A DNA stretch of 12,786 bases from Candidatus Hecatellales archaeon (lineage in GTDB: Archaea; Thermoproteota; Bathyarchaeia; Hecatellales; Hecatellaceae), in contig QMYD01000017.1 of the NCBI GenBank assembly GCA_003662485.1, forward strand, positions 1-12,786. Reading direction: 5' to 3'. Under the pieces are notes generated by a model. It was not told the DNA's origin, made no database searches, and worked only from the letters and a program-made list of their open reading frames with translations. Positions 12,351-12,786 of this stretch are shown one piece after another (the stretch's first letter is position 1; every line of letters starts with the position of its first letter). The position numbers and the translations under genes were made by a program.

Positions 12351-12786
12351 AGCCTCGATACATCAGAATTTTTGATACCACGCTTAGGGATGGGGAGCAG
12401 ACGCCTGGGGTAGCCTTAACCATTGAGGACAAGCTTCAGATAGCCCGCCAGCTTGACAGGCTTGGAGTAGACGTTATAGAGGCGGGCTTCCCCCAGGTTT
12501 CACCCGGAGAGGCTGAAGCCGTAAAACTTATTGCAAAGGAGGGCTTGAAGGCTGAGGTCTGCGCCCTCGCCAGGACGATTAAGGGTGACCTTGATGCAGC
12601 CCTAGCCTGCGACGTCGACAGCGTCCACGTTTTCATAGCCACCTCCGACATCCACATCAAGTATAAGTTGAACATGAGTAGGGAGCAGGTTTTGGAGAGC
12701 GCCGTGGAGGCGGTGGAATACCTTAAAGGCCACGGCGTAACCGTAGAGTTTTCGGCTGAGGATGCTACGAGAACGGAGCTTGAATA
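12347..12786 (+). CDS. 2-isopropylmalate synthase family protein (LeuA/CimA/homocitrate synthase type), N-terminal part
   Basis: A frame from TTG 12347 runs open to the window edge, giving 146 codons plus two bases of a longer gene. It begins with 'IRIFDTTLRDGEQTPGV' (6-22), the catalytic and metal-binding signature of the DRE-TIM metallolyase synthases, then 'DVIEAGFPQVSPGEAEA', 'VHVFIATSDIHIKYKLNMS' (about 103-121) and 'VEFSAEDATRTE'. These enzymes condense acetyl-CoA with a 2-oxoacid. In this operon 2-oxoisovalerate (LeuA, leucine) is the expected substrate, but citramalate synthase (CimA) cannot be excluded without the substrate and C-terminal regulatory regions. The start overlaps the leuB stop as TTGA and follows a strong GGAGGAGGGAGG. 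LeuA is therefore only the best guess. Confidence 0.88.
   Translation, partial: MKPRYIRIFDTTLRDGEQTPGVALTIEDKLQIARQLDRLGVDVIEAGFPQVSPGEAEAVKLIAKEGLKAEVCALARTIKGDLDAALACDVDSVHVFIATSDIHIKYKLNMSREQVLESAVEAVEYLKGHGVTVEFSAEDATRTELE

Overview
The window looks like archaeal chromosomal DNA, most likely from a thermophilic or anaerobic member of the TACK group such as Bathyarchaeia; the lineage is inference. The support is a tungsten-type aldehyde:ferredoxin oxidoreductase with a polyferredoxin partner, purine-rich GGAGG-like ribosome binding sites, frequent TTG starts, AT-rich TATA-like elements in the divergent gaps, heavy AGG arginine use, and archaeal-type KARI and IPM-isomerase sequences. Genes are tightly packed and the largest gap is about 216-240 bases. 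No rRNA, tRNA, CRISPR array, insertion sequence or phage gene was seen.

Positions 1-3900 hold a branched-chain amino acid type (Liv/HAAT) ABC importer. The C-terminal part of a LivK-like binding protein, LivH and LivM lie on the plus strand. The ATPases LivG and LivF lie on the minus strand and converge on livM, so the transporter is split into two tail-to-tail transcription units. Divergent from livG is a LarA-family (nickel-pincer 2-hydroxyacid racemase/epimerase) gene at 3997-5289. It converges on a minus-strand pair encoding an aldehyde ferredoxin oxidoreductase (7771-5792) and a 16-cysteine ferredoxin (5780-5286). The racemase gene and the ferredoxin gene end in the same CTAG.

From about 7860 to the right edge there is a compact plus-strand branched-chain amino acid biosynthesis operon: ilvN, ilvC, leuC, leuD, leuB and a leuA-like gene cut by the window end. 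Gaps are 8 bases or less and four of the five junctions overlap. IlvN would regulate acetolactate synthase and IlvC makes the dihydroxyacid of the valine/isoleucine path. LeuA, LeuCD and LeuB carry 2-oxoisovalerate to 2-oxoisocaproate. The catalytic subunit ilvB, ilvD and a transaminase are not in the window.

The most interesting unexplained stretch is the roughly 120-base leader before ilvN. It holds a short frame with a strong ribosome binding site and valine-rich coding, plus an 8-base perfect inverted repeat. This could be a regulatory leader, but that is a hypothesis. The rest is a mosaic of recognisable families with some local oddities: a degenerate LivG signature motif, unusual cofactor-loop residues in IlvC and LeuB, and a LarA homologue without maturation genes nearby.
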